Source: Geothrix sp. (GTDB taxonomy: Bacteria; Acidobacteriota; Holophagae; Holophagales; Holophagaceae). Taken from it: a DNA stretch of 64,000 nucleotides. Under the pieces are notes generated by a model. That model saw nothing but the letters and a program-made list of their open reading frames with translations, ran no database searches and was not told the origin of the DNA. Of this stretch, positions 33,329 to 42,568 are shown piece by piece. How positions within the stretch are numbered: the stretch's first letter is position 1; the number at the start of each line of letters is the position of its first letter. The stretch lies in contig JAGRPP010000021.1 in NCBI GenBank assembly GCA_019449415.1, positions 1-64,000 on the forward strand, in the 5' to 3' direction. Made by a program: the position numbers and the translations under genes.

Positions 33329-35518
33329 TCAGAACTGCATGGCCCAGGCCAGCTTGGCGAAGAGCCCCCGCTCCACCATCCGCTCGGTGGGGAGGATGGC
33401 GAGGGGATCCCGACGCCGTTGGCCGGACCAGCCCACATAGGCGTTGGTGAAGGCATTGGGCTGCCAGCCCAGGAAGGCCTTGAGGAACTTGTCCACGCCG
33501 TCGATCTCCGACCCGTCGTACCGCACCACGAAGGCCTGGGCCTTCAGGTAGAAGAAGCGTGGCATCTGATAGGTGGCCGTGGTGGTCAGCTTCCGGGCCC
33601 GGACGAGCCGCAGGTCGTCGGATTCGCGAGTCAGCTCCGTCTTCTGGGCCGTCAGGTCGTAACAGACATCTCCGACGGCGCCGCGGGAGCTGAAGCTGGT
33701 GGTGTGGATGCGCGCCGGGGCGCCGGTGGCCAGGTCGATGGTGCGCCCCTGGACGACCCTCGCCAGCAGCTGGGCCCAGCTGAACTTCTTCCAGCTCAGG
33801 GCCATGTTGATGTTGCGGGTGGCGTTGGAGGTCACCTCGTCATCGGCCCAGGTGCGCCCCGCGATGTCCCAGTCCACGCTCCAGGCCCAGCGGTCGGCGG
33901 TCTCCACATAGGCACTCAGGCCCACGGCGCGGTCGAAGGGATTGCCGTCCCACCAGGTGAGGCGCCGTCCACGCAGGCTGGCGTTCGCCTGGGAGAACCG
34001 TCCGCCGTTCCAGGTGCCTTGCCATCCGAAGGACCCGGTCTGCTGGCGGTAGCCCCGGAGGTCCGTGAACCCCGAGACCAGCACGAGACCGGGGCTGGTG
34101 GTCTGGTGGACGGCCGAGGCGAACCAGTGGCGGGTGTTCCAGTCCAGTTCGGCCGAGGTGGAGGTCCCGCGCTGGGAGAGGAGGCTGCCGTCTGCCTGGG
34201 GCAGGCGCGAGGTGGCGCTCATGGCACTGCCGATGACATGGAATTCGGAGCCGAGGTACTGATCCAGGTAGATGCCGCCGCTCTGACCGCCGATCAGTCC
34301 ACCAGCGGCATCCGGCCCGCCCTGCAGGCGCTTGTCCGTACCGAGGAAGGACAGGCCCGAACCCCGGCCGTCCAGCTGAAGGCGCAGCGCCGCCGCCGTG
34401 TCGCGGGTGGGCAGCCCGTCCACGCCCCGGGCGCCGTTGGCGCTCAGCATGAGGCCGCCATCCTCATCCTTGGCGTGGAGCACGGTCCAGCTGGCCAGCG
34501 AGTCTTGGCCCGAGACCTTGAGGCCGTAGAGGGGGCTCTGGACGGAGCGGCTGAAGAACTGCCGCTGGGCGGAGGGTGGGGAGAGCAGGTCCATGCCCTC
34601 CAGGAAGAAGGGCCGCCGCTCGGGGTAGAACACCCTGAAGCGGCTGTTGATCTGGAGCGGGTCCACATCCGCGTCGGCCGTGGCGAAGTCGGGGCGGTAG
34701 GTGCCTTCGAAGGTCAGGGCCGTGGTGGCGTAGCGGAGATCCATGCCCAGGCGGGTCTTGGACTCCGGGCGCGCGGCCGGATCGGTTTCCAGGGACTGGG
34801 TGCGGGCGTAGGTGGCGAAGGGGATGAGCAGGAAGGGGGAGCCGGGCTTGTCCACCGGGGCACCGGAGACCCGGGCCATCTGGCAGATGTCGCACTGCAC
34901 ATCCTTGCTCATGCGGGGCCAGGAGATGCCGTAGCGCCGCTCCCGGGGGATGACGCGCAGGATGCGGAAGGCCCAGTCGCCGGGGCGGCGGCGCAGGCTG
35001 CTGTAGGGGATGCGCATCTTCACGACATAGCCGTCCGGCGTCAGCACGCCGGTGGAATCCCAGAGGCAGTCGTAGGAGGCGTTCTCTCCGGTGCTGTCGG
35101 TCATGATCTCGTCGATCTGGCCGCCCAGGGGCGTCACGAAGAAGCGGGCGATGCTCTGGCCCTTGCCGGAGGGATCCAGGTCCACGCCCACGAAGTCGAA
35201 GTCACCGTTGTTGGTGTCGCGCATGTGGCGGGCGGCGTGGATCTTCCCGGGTTCGGGGTCCTTGGCCTCCACGGCCACATAGAGCGCATCGGGGCCCCAG
35301 CCCACATGGACGATGGTGGGCCAGCGGTTCTCGCCCTTGTCGTCCGGCATGATCATGCCGAACTCGGTGAGAACCAGGGCCCCATTCCAGGTGGAGAGAT
35401 CCGCGTCGCGGGCCATGGAGGGCGCCTGGGCCAGCCGGGGAATGGCGAGGCGGGGCGGGTTGGGCGCCTGAGAGGCCAGGATGGGCAGGCACAGAAGGGT
35501 CAGGGCCGGAACGCGCAT
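33329..35518 (-). CDS. DUF5916 outer-membrane beta-barrel protein with CBM9-like N-terminus
   Basis: A 729-residue exported protein. A signal peptide (MRVPALTLLCLPILASQA) is followed by a CBM9-like domain (residues about 25-210; WPTIVHVGWGPDALYVAVEA, DFDFVGVDLDPSGKGQSIAR) and then a long region of alternating beta strands ending in aromatic-rich segments, as in DUF5916 proteins. FRVFYPERRPFFLEGMDLL is the family's most conserved stretch. The protein ends in phenylalanine (AKLAWAMQF), the usual sign of outer-membrane barrel insertion. Substrate unknown; relatives are often near sugar- or peptide-use genes. Confidence 0.86.
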   Translation of the reverse strand: MRVPALTLLCLPILASQAPNPPRLAIPRLAQAPSMARDADLSTWNGALVLTEFGMIMPDDKGENRWPTIVHVGWGPDALYVAVEAKDPEPGKIHAARHMRDTNNGDFDFVGVDLDPSGKGQSIARFFVTPLGGQIDEIMTDSTGENASYDCLWDSTGVLTPDGYVVKMRIPYSSLRRRPGDWAFRILRVIPRERRYGISWPRMSKDVQCDICQMARVSGAPVDKPGSPFLLIPFATYARTQSLETDPAARPESKTRLGMDLRYATTALTFEGTYRPDFATADADVDPLQINSRFRVFYPERRPFFLEGMDLLSPPSAQRQFFSRSVQSPLYGLKVSGQDSLASWTVLHAKDEDGGLMLSANGARGVDGLPTRDTAAALRLQLDGRGSGLSFLGTDKRLQGGPDAAGGLIGGQSGGIYLDQYLGSEFHVIGSAMSATSRLPQADGSLLSQRGTSTSAELDWNTRHWFASAVHQTTSPGLVLVSGFTDLRGYRQQTGSFGWQGTWNGGRFSQANASLRGRRLTWWDGNPFDRAVGLSAYVETADRWAWSVDWDIAGRTWADDEVTSNATRNINMALSWKKFSWAQLLARVVQGRTIDLATGAPARIHTTSFSSRGAVGDVCYDLTAQKTELTRESDDLRLVRARKLTTTATYQMPRFFYLKAQAFVVRYDGSEIDGVDKFLKAFLGWQPNAFTNAYVGWSGQRRRDPLAILPTERMVERGLFAKLAWAMQF

Positions 35519-35646
35519 GAAGGGATCCCCGAATCAAAGAAGGACTCGGGTGGGCCTACGAGGACTTTCGCAGGTCCGTTTAGGCACGACCTGGCTTTTC
35601 CTCCGTCGCCATGTTCAAGTGATCCCACCCCACGCCTGGACCCCCG

Positions 35647-36465
35647 ATGATGGAAGCCCCCAGCCCCGCCGTGCCTGCCCCGGACGCCCACCGCGTCAAC
35701 CGGGCCTTCGCGGGCGTGGGGGCGGCCCTGGGACTCGTCGCGTGGTACTACCTGTTCACCTTCCCCCTGGGACTGGCCTCCACCATCGTCATGAAGACGC
35801 ACCCCGACTTGGGCCTCTTCCTGGGGTTCCTGGCCCTGCTCTCAGTGGTGCCAGGGGTTCTCTGGGTGGCGACCTCCGCCTGGGGTGGGCAGTGGCGGCG
35901 GGCGCTTCCCCTGGCTGCCGTGAGTTGGGGGGTCCTGACCTGGACGGCCCTGTGCGTCCTGGCCTTCATTCCGCTGGTGGTGGGCTGGGCGCTGATCGTG
36001 GATCGACTCGTCGGCTTGCCCAGCCTTCCCAACCCCATGACCTCGGTCGGCCTGCTGGGCCTGGTACTCGGAGCGCCCCTCTCGGAGGAAGTCCTGTGCC
36101 GGGGGTATGGCCTGGCGCGAATCCGTGAACTCGCCGGGGATCGGCGGGCCCTGCTGCTCACGGCCCTCGTGTTCGCGCTGCTCCACGGCAGTTGGGTCAA
36201 GTTGCCGGGAACCTTCGCCATCGGGCTCTTCCTCGGCTGGCTGGTCCTCCGCACAGGATCCCTGTGGCCCGCCTTCGTCGGACATGCCACCAACAACGGA
36301 GCCGTCTTCGCGTTGAGCCGGTGGGGTCCGGCCGCCGCCCTCGATGCCGGGCACGCGACCTGGCTCCTCATCGTCATGCTCGGGGCCGGGGGCCTGGCCT
36401 GCCTCACCTTCCTAGGATCAACGCGGGTCCGCGGGCGGATCAGCGGGCTGAGCGCCTCGCCTTGA
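35647..36465 (+). CDS. CPBP-family intramembrane metalloprotease
   Basis: A 272-residue protein with seven or eight membrane helices. The CPBP (Abi) motifs are intact: APLSEEVLCRGYG (EExxxR), FALLHGSW and FVGHATNNG, which supply the intramembrane zinc-binding residues. Bacterial members process prenylated or other membrane substrates, or give bacteriocin self-immunity; the role here is unknown. The start is ATG at 35647 or the adjacent ATG at 35650. Its 3' end overlaps that of the convergent rimO gene by 26 bp. Confidence 0.88.
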   Translation: MMEAPSPAVPAPDAHRVNRAFAGVGAALGLVAWYYLFTFPLGLASTIVMKTHPDLGLFLGFLALLSVVPGVLWVATSAWGGQWRRALPLAAVSWGVLTWTALCVLAFIPLVVGWALIVDRLVGLPSLPNPMTSVGLLGLVLGAPLSEEVLCRGYGLARIRELAGDRRALLLTALVFALLHGSWVKLPGTFAIGLFLGWLVLRTGSLWPAFVGHATNNGAVFALSRWGPAAALDAGHATWLLIVMLGAGGLACLTFLGSTRVRGRISGLSASP

Positions 36466-37822
36466 AGGCGGTTTCGTAGGCGGCGGTGCTGGCCTCCAGG
36501 CCGCCCTCCTCGACCTCGCCGATGAGGTCGTAGGCGTGGGCTTTCACGATGCGCACCTTCTGGATGGTGTTGACCTTCGGCGCACCGTCCACCAGCAGCA
36601 CATTGCCGTCGATGTCCGGGGCCTGGCCCGCGTGGCGGCCCTTGACCAGGAGGTCGGTCTCCTCGTGGGCGCCTTCCACAAGCACTTCGATGACCTGGCC
36701 CACCTTCTCCTGGTTCTTCTCCCGGGCGATCTTCTGCTGCAGCTCCAGAATGCGGCGCTTGCGGGACTCCTTGGTGCGTTTGGGAATGGGATCGCCCAGG
36801 CCGAAGGCGGAAGTCCCCTCCTCCGGGCTGTAGGTGAAGACGCCCACATGGTCGAAGCGGGCCTCCTTCACGAAGGACTTCAGCTCCTCGAAGGCGGCGT
36901 CGTCCTCGCCGGGGAAGCCCACGATGAAGTTGGACCGGATGGCGATGCCCGGCACGATGCGGCGCACCTTCTCGAGCAGCTTCAGGAACTGGGCGCGGCT
37001 GCCGCCGCGGGCCATGGCCTTGAGGATGGCGGCGTCCGCGTGCTGCAGCGGCATGTCCAGGTAGCGGGCGCAGTTCGGCGTCTCGGCGATGGCGTGGAGC
37101 AGGCCGTCTGTGAGGCGGTTCGGGTAGGCGTAGTGGATGCGGAACCAGCGCAGACCCTCCACCTGGCCCAGGGCGCGCACCAGTTTCTCCAGGGCATCTG
37201 GATCGCCGAAGTCACGGCCGTAGTCCGTGGTGTCTTGCCCCACGAGGCTGATCTCGAGGACGCCCTGGGCCACGAGGTTCCGGGCCTCGGCGACTACGCT
37301 CTCGACACTGCGGCTGCGCTGGCCGCCCCGGAGCTGGGGGATGACGCAGAAGGCGCAGGCGTGGTCGCAGCCTTCGCTGATCTTCAGGTAGGCGCTGGCC
37401 TTGGGTGTGGTGAGCATCCGGGGACTCTGCTCGGTGTAGAGGTAGTCGGGGTTGGGGTTCAGCTCGAAGGCGGCCCCAGCGCCGATCACCTCGGCGATCT
37501 GCTCGATGTCCCGGGTGCCCAGGCACGCGTCGATCTCCGGCATCTCGGCCATGAGCTCGTCGCGGTACCGCTCCACCAGGCAGCCCGCCACGATGAGCTT
37601 TTCGCAGGCCCCCTCCTTCTTCATGGAGGCGGCCTGGAGGATGGCCTCGACGCTCTCCTGCTTGGCGGCGTCGATGAAGCCGCAGGTGTTCACCACCAGC
37701 ACCTGGGCCTCCTCCAGCACGGGGGTGATCTGGTAGCCCTTGAGCCGCAGGTGGCCCAGCATGACTTCCGAATCCACCAGGTTCTTGGGGCAGCCCAGGG
37801 ACATGAAACCGACTTTGGTCAA
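36440..37822 (-). CDS. rimO: Ribosomal protein S12 methylthiotransferase
   Basis: A 460-residue radical-SAM enzyme that adds a methylthio group to an aspartate of ribosomal protein S12. The N-terminal MTTase domain has FMSLGCPKNLVDSEVMLG and further cluster cysteines in VVNTCGFIDAAK and VAGCLVERY. The radical-SAM motif is SEGCDHACAFCVIPQLRG (CxxxCxxC), and a TRAM domain lies in the last 70 residues. The C-terminal tail (about 20 residues past the TRAM domain) is longer than usual. TTG at 37822 is taken as start because GGAGG lies four bases upstream; an ATG at 37855 lies ahead of the predicted transcription start. Confidence 0.95.
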   Translation of the reverse strand: MTKVGFMSLGCPKNLVDSEVMLGHLRLKGYQITPVLEEAQVLVVNTCGFIDAAKQESVEAILQAASMKKEGACEKLIVAGCLVERYRDELMAEMPEIDACLGTRDIEQIAEVIGAGAAFELNPNPDYLYTEQSPRMLTTPKASAYLKISEGCDHACAFCVIPQLRGGQRSRSVESVVAEARNLVAQGVLEISLVGQDTTDYGRDFGDPDALEKLVRALGQVEGLRWFRIHYAYPNRLTDGLLHAIAETPNCARYLDMPLQHADAAILKAMARGGSRAQFLKLLEKVRRIVPGIAIRSNFIVGFPGEDDAAFEELKSFVKEARFDHVGVFTYSPEEGTSAFGLGDPIPKRTKESRKRRILELQQKIAREKNQEKVGQVIEVLVEGAHEETDLLVKGRHAGQAPDIDGNVLLVDGAPKVNTIQKVRIVKAHAYDLIGEVEEGGLEASTAAYETAFKARRSAR

Positions 37823-37855
37823 CGGACCTCCGACCACCTGCTGGTGGAACCTCAT

Positions 37856-37884
37856 AGAATACCGCGCCCTGCCGATACCGTCAG
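37856..37884 (-). promoter_or_regulatory. Sigma-70-type promoter of rimO
   Basis: On the minus strand CTGACG (37884-37879) and TATTCT (37861-37856) are separated by 17 bases. Transcription would begin near 37849, upstream of the TTG start at 37822 and downstream of the alternative ATG at 37855, which supports the TTG start. Confidence 0.5.
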
Positions 37885-37894
37885 CAGCGCGTGA

Positions 37895-37900
37895 TAAACT
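37895..37900 (+). promoter_or_regulatory. Candidate -10 box for the adenylate cyclase gene
   Basis: TAAACT lies 22 bp before the chosen start codon and is placed to begin transcription near 37907. The -35 position holds no recognisable element. Confidence 0.3.
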
Positions 37901-37921
37901 CACCACCCCTCCGGAATGCCC

Positions 37922-39544
<1,623 letters not shown>

Positions 39545-39553
39545 GACCCTGCG

Positions 39554-39597
39554 GAAGGAAAAGGCCCCGGGATCTGGCTCCCGGGGCCTTTTCCTTC
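39554..39597. terminator. Bidirectional rho-independent terminator
   Basis: A perfect 19-bp stem with a 6-base loop: AAAAGGCCCCGGGA on the left arm pairs with TCCCGGGGCCTTTT on the right, with flanking GAAGG and CCTTC. It separates the convergent cyclase and small membrane protein genes and can stop transcription from both. Confidence 0.92.
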
Positions 39598-39612
39598 GTG
39601 CCTTGAATGCGG

Positions 39613-39885
39613 TCAGTTCCTCTGGCCGGCGGGCCAGGTTCCGAAGGCGAGGATGCACAGGACGATGATCATGCCGATGCCCGGGATGAGGCAGAGCAGG
39701 GCCATGGCGCCGTTGTAGCCGGCTTTCTGGAAGATGCGCCAGAAGCAGAAGATGGGGAAGACCACCATCGCGAGGAGGACCACGAGCCAGACCATGCAGC
39801 CGGCGGCGGCCAGGCCCGCCAGGGCGGCGTCATTGGTGTGGGGCTGCAGGAGCCCGAGTAAAGGAAGCGCGGCCGGAATCGGCAT
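39613..39885 (-). CDS. Small multi-pass membrane protein
   Basis: A 90-residue protein with two or three membrane helices: GCMVWLVVLLAMVVFPIFCF and GAMALLCLIPGIGMIIVLCI, joined by WRIFQKAGYNG. The KAGY-(G)-AL-x-IPG pattern resembles small DUF5684-type proteins found with signal peptidases or at membranes; function unknown. The Shine-Dalgarno GAGGTG is five bases before the ATG and is entirely inside a hairpin, so translation may be controlled. Confidence 0.72.
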   Translation of the reverse strand: MPIPAALPLLGLLQPHTNDAALAGLAAAGCMVWLVVLLAMVVFPIFCFWRIFQKAGYNGAMALLCLIPGIGMIIVLCILAFGTWPAGQRN

Positions 39886-39916
39886 GAATCACCTCGAGGT
39901 TGGGTTGAGGTGATTC
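39886..39916 (-). promoter_or_regulatory. Hairpin sequestering a Shine-Dalgarno sequence
   Basis: A perfect 10-bp inverted repeat, GAATCACCTC and GAGGTGATTC with an 11-base loop, lies immediately before the ATG of the small membrane protein gene. In the mRNA the 3' arm is the ribosome binding site itself, so the folded form hides it. The 5' arm is nearly identical to the anti-Shine-Dalgarno end of 16S rRNA. Confidence 0.65.
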
Positions 39917-39940
39917 TATGCGATCAAATCCGCGCCGCTA

Positions 39941-40468
39941 CTACTCTTTGATGAAGTCCTTCCACAGCATGGATGGCTGGATGCCCGAATTGCGCTGGTA
40001 TTTGCCCGAGTCGTAGCTGTCGTAGTCGCCGCTGACGGTGTGGTAGAAGATCTGGCAGATGCCCACGCCCGCGTAGATCCGCACGGGCTGGATGCAGCTG
40101 ATCTCCAGGGTCCAGAAGCCGCAGAAGCCGATGTCGCCGAAACCGGCCGTGACATGGACGAAGAGGCCCAGGCGGCCCACGCTGCTGCGGCCCTCGAGCA
40201 TGGGGACCATGCCGTGAGTCTCCGTGTATTCCAGGGTGCGCCCCAGGTAGAGCGTTCCCGGCTTCAGCAGCAGGCCCTCGGCGGGGATCTTCAGGAACTC
40301 GATGCCGTTGGGCTTGGCCATGTCGAGCTCGATGTCGGTGTAGACGGCCAGATCCTCGCCCAGGCGCAGGTTGTAGCTGTTTGGGTTGAGCTGGTTATCG
40401 CGCCAGGGATCGATGCGGATCCGGCCCTGGGCCCGGGCCTCGAGGATCTGACGGCCGGTGAGGATCAC
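39941..40468 (-). CDS. dcd: dCTP deaminase
   Basis: A 175-residue trimeric-type enzyme converting dCTP to dUTP (or to dUMP in bifunctional members), supplying dTMP synthesis. The core is intact: LNPNSYNLRLGEDL, LEGRSSVGRLGLFVHVTAGF (nucleotide site), GFWTLEISC with the catalytic glutamate, and RIYAGVGICQIFYH. The C-terminal KYQRNSGIQPSMLWKDF closes over the substrate. The GTG start is 2 bp after the stop of the FHA-RDD gene, so the two are coupled although their functions seem unrelated. Whether it is mono- or bifunctional cannot be told. Confidence 0.93.
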   Translation of the reverse strand: MILTGRQILEARAQGRIRIDPWRDNQLNPNSYNLRLGEDLAVYTDIELDMAKPNGIEFLKIPAEGLLLKPGTLYLGRTLEYTETHGMVPMLEGRSSVGRLGLFVHVTAGFGDIGFCGFWTLEISCIQPVRIYAGVGICQIFYHTVSGDYDSYDSGKYQRNSGIQPSMLWKDFIKE

Positions 40469-40470
40469 CG

Positions 40471-41463
40471 TCAGCGGTCCACTTTCAGGACTTCCGATTT
40501 CGCCAGCATGTCGCTGAGGCTGGTGCGCTCATCGCCCTTGACGGCCAGCACGATGAGGTTCAGGGCGAGGATGTTGCCGATCTGGCGCAGGATCGCGGGG
40601 CCCAGGTCGAGGCGGCCCTGGGGGTTGCCCTCGGGCACCACCCGCAGCTTCATAACCTTCTTGCCGATGCTGGCGCCGTACTTCGACACGCACCAGGGCA
40701 CGAAGAACCAGTAGTAGGCGAGCTGGGCGACGATGTTGAGGGGCAGCAGGATGCAGCCCACATAGGGCACGATGCCCAGGATCGTGAAGGCGATGGAGAG
40801 GAGGATCGCCGGGACCACATCGATGAGCACCGCCAGCAGGCGCGTAACCAGATCGCCCCGCTCGCCCGTGGGCACGGCATCGTCGGGGATGGCCGGCAGG
40901 AGCGAGCCCAGGAAGGACTGCCCGGCCGGGCCGGCGGGCTGGGCGGCGTGTGGGGTGGGCCTGGGGGCAGGGGGGGGCGCCACCGGTGGGATGCCCTTGG
41001 GCGCGTTGGGGATGGGGCCGGTGATGATCTGGTCCGAGGCGGGGCCCTTCGGCGCCGGATCGCCAGCGGGCGGCTTGCCGGTATGGATGGCTGCCAATTC
41101 GTCGGCGGACATGCGCACGGTGCCCGTGGGGACAGCCGGGACCTCGTCCCGGTTGATGGCCACGGTGGCGCCCTCGGGCCGGGGGTCCTGGAAGGTGAGC
41201 TGGACCTGGCCCAGGGTGACGCGGTCTCCGTCCCGCAGCGGGGAGGACTGGACGCGGTTGCCATTGACCAGGACTCCGTTGCTGCTCTGGAGGTCCTGGA
41301 CCTCGTAGCCGCCGCCCACCTTCCGGATCACGCAGTGGTGGCGACTGATGCTCGGGTCGGGAAGGCGCAGCGTGTTGTCCAGCTCGCGCCCCATGTGGAC
41401 TTCCTCGTCCACGATCTCGAACTCTCGGATGCCCGCGCTTTCGTGCACCAGCAGCTTGGCCAT
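40471..41463 (-). CDS. FHA-RDD membrane protein
   Basis: A 330-residue protein with an N-terminal FHA domain (residues about 1-95: VHMGRELDNTLRLPDPSISR, SSNGVLVNGNRV), a Pro/Ala-rich linker (about 110-200), and an RDD membrane domain with two or three helices (LVTRLLAVLIDVVPAILLSI, IVPYVGCILLPLNIVAQLAY) and the closing WCVSKYGASIGKKVMKLRVV. The FHA part should bind phosphothreonine peptides at the membrane. It is divergent from mglA across 141 bp. SD GAGG precedes the ATG at 41463; the reading frame runs on upstream but loses coding character. Confidence 0.88.
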   Translation of the reverse strand: MAKLLVHESAGIREFEIVDEEVHMGRELDNTLRLPDPSISRHHCVIRKVGGGYEVQDLQSSNGVLVNGNRVQSSPLRDGDRVTLGQVQLTFQDPRPEGATVAINRDEVPAVPTGTVRMSADELAAIHTGKPPAGDPAPKGPASDQIITGPIPNAPKGIPPVAPPPAPRPTPHAAQPAGPAGQSFLGSLLPAIPDDAVPTGERGDLVTRLLAVLIDVVPAILLSIAFTILGIVPYVGCILLPLNIVAQLAYYWFFVPWCVSKYGASIGKKVMKLRVVPEGNPQGRLDLGPAILRQIGNILALNLIVLAVKGDERTSLSDMLAKSEVLKVDR

Positions 41464-41549
41464 AGAAACCCTCGGGGATGGTGGGATGGCGGGAAGTGTA
41501 GCGCACCCGCGGGGAAGGCGGGGCCTCGAACCGGAATCTCGGTTCTTTC

Positions 41550-41579
41550 TTGACGGGGTTCCGCAGACCCGCCAATCTT
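41550..41579 (+). promoter_or_regulatory. Candidate promoter of mglA
   Basis: TTGACG at 41550-41555 is followed after 17-18 bases by CAATCTT. The -35 match is strong and the -10 match weak. Transcription would start near 41586, about 19 bases before the mglA ATG. Confidence 0.4.
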
Positions 41580-41604
41580 CCCCGGAGATCGCGAAGGTGC
41601 AGGC

Positions 41605-42480
41605 ATGGTGCTTTTCAATGCGGCCACGAAGGAGTTGACGGCCAAGATCGTCTACTACGGCCCCGGCCTGTGCGGGAAGACCACCAATCTCCAGCATGTC
41701 TACGACACCCTGCCCGGCGAGGGGCGCGGCAAGATGCTGTCCCTGGCCACCCAGACGGATCGCACGCTGTTCTTCGATTTCCTGCCCATCGACCTCGGCA
41801 CCATCCGGGGCATGAAGACCCGGGTCCAGCTCTACACCGTGCCTGGCCAGGTCTTTTACGATGCCACCCGCAAGTTGGTGCTGCGGGGCGCCGATGCGGT
41901 GGTCTTCGTGGCGGATTCCCAGGCTCCGGCCCTGGAAAGCAACAAAGAGAGCTTCCAGAACCTCATCGTCAACCTCAAGGACCAGGGCGCCGATCTGTCG
42001 AAGATCCCCCATGTCATCCAGTGGAACAAGCGGGACACGCCGAACGCCCTGCCCGTGGAGACGCTGGATCGGGAGATCAATCTCTTCGGGGCGCCCACCT
42101 TCGAGGCCTGCGCCATGCGGGGCGAAGGGGTCAAGGAGACCCTCACCGGCGTGGCCCGGCTGGTGCTGAAGAGCCTGGCCGACAAGTACGGCGGCGGCGT
42201 GGTCGAAGAGCCCCCCCCGATCCTCGCCGGCGCCGCCCCACCGCCGCCCCCTTCGCCGGCGGCGGACTCCACGAAGCCCCTGGAGGTCGAGGAGCTGTCC
42301 GCAGGCGAGCTGCTGGAGGAGATCGAGGAGATCCCCGCGGAAGCCAGCTCCACCCCCCATGTCGCCGCCCCGATCCACATGCCGCACAGCAGCGTGGTCG
42401 AGGTCCCGGTGGTCCTGGACCGCAGCCTCTTCAACGGGGAAAACCCCGTCGAGATCAAGCTGAAGCTGTACATCAAGTAG
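41605..42480 (+). CDS. mglA: MglA-like small GTPase with C-terminal extension
   Basis: A 291-residue Ras-like GTPase. The P-loop KIVYYGPGLCGKTTN is at about residues 14-28, the switch regions follow (TQTDRTLFFDFLP and the TVPGQVFYDATRK motif that marks MglA), then FVADSQ and the guanine-binding WNKRD. The first 195 residues match MglA in length; MglA sets cell polarity and drives gliding or type IV pilus motility in Myxococcus and polarity in Bdellovibrio and Thermus. About 95 extra residues follow, starting with a Pro/Ala-rich linker and ending in a conserved-looking strand pair (SVVEVPVVLDRSLF). No mglB is adjacent. Confidence 0.9.
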   Translation: MVLFNAATKELTAKIVYYGPGLCGKTTNLQHVYDTLPGEGRGKMLSLATQTDRTLFFDFLPIDLGTIRGMKTRVQLYTVPGQVFYDATRKLVLRGADAVVFVADSQAPALESNKESFQNLIVNLKDQGADLSKIPHVIQWNKRDTPNALPVETLDREINLFGAPTFEACAMRGEGVKETLTGVARLVLKSLADKYGGGVVEEPPPILAGAAPPPPPSPAADSTKPLEVEELSAGELLEEIEEIPAEASSTPHVAAPIHMPHSSVVEVPVVLDRSLFNGENPVEIKLKLYIK

Positions 42481-42490
42481 GGACAAAGAA

Positions 42491-42517
42491 CCCTGCGCGT
42501 TTTTCGCATCCGCAGGG
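42491..42517. terminator. Weak hairpin after mglA
   Basis: CCCTGCG and CGCAGGG form a perfect 7-bp stem around a 13-base loop that contains the only T-run. As a terminator it is weak; it may instead be part of the gltX leader. Confidence 0.3.
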
Positions 42518-42568
42518 ACGCGGTGCGCGCGCTTGGGGCACACTGGAGGTTTGATTCGAGGCCCTCCC

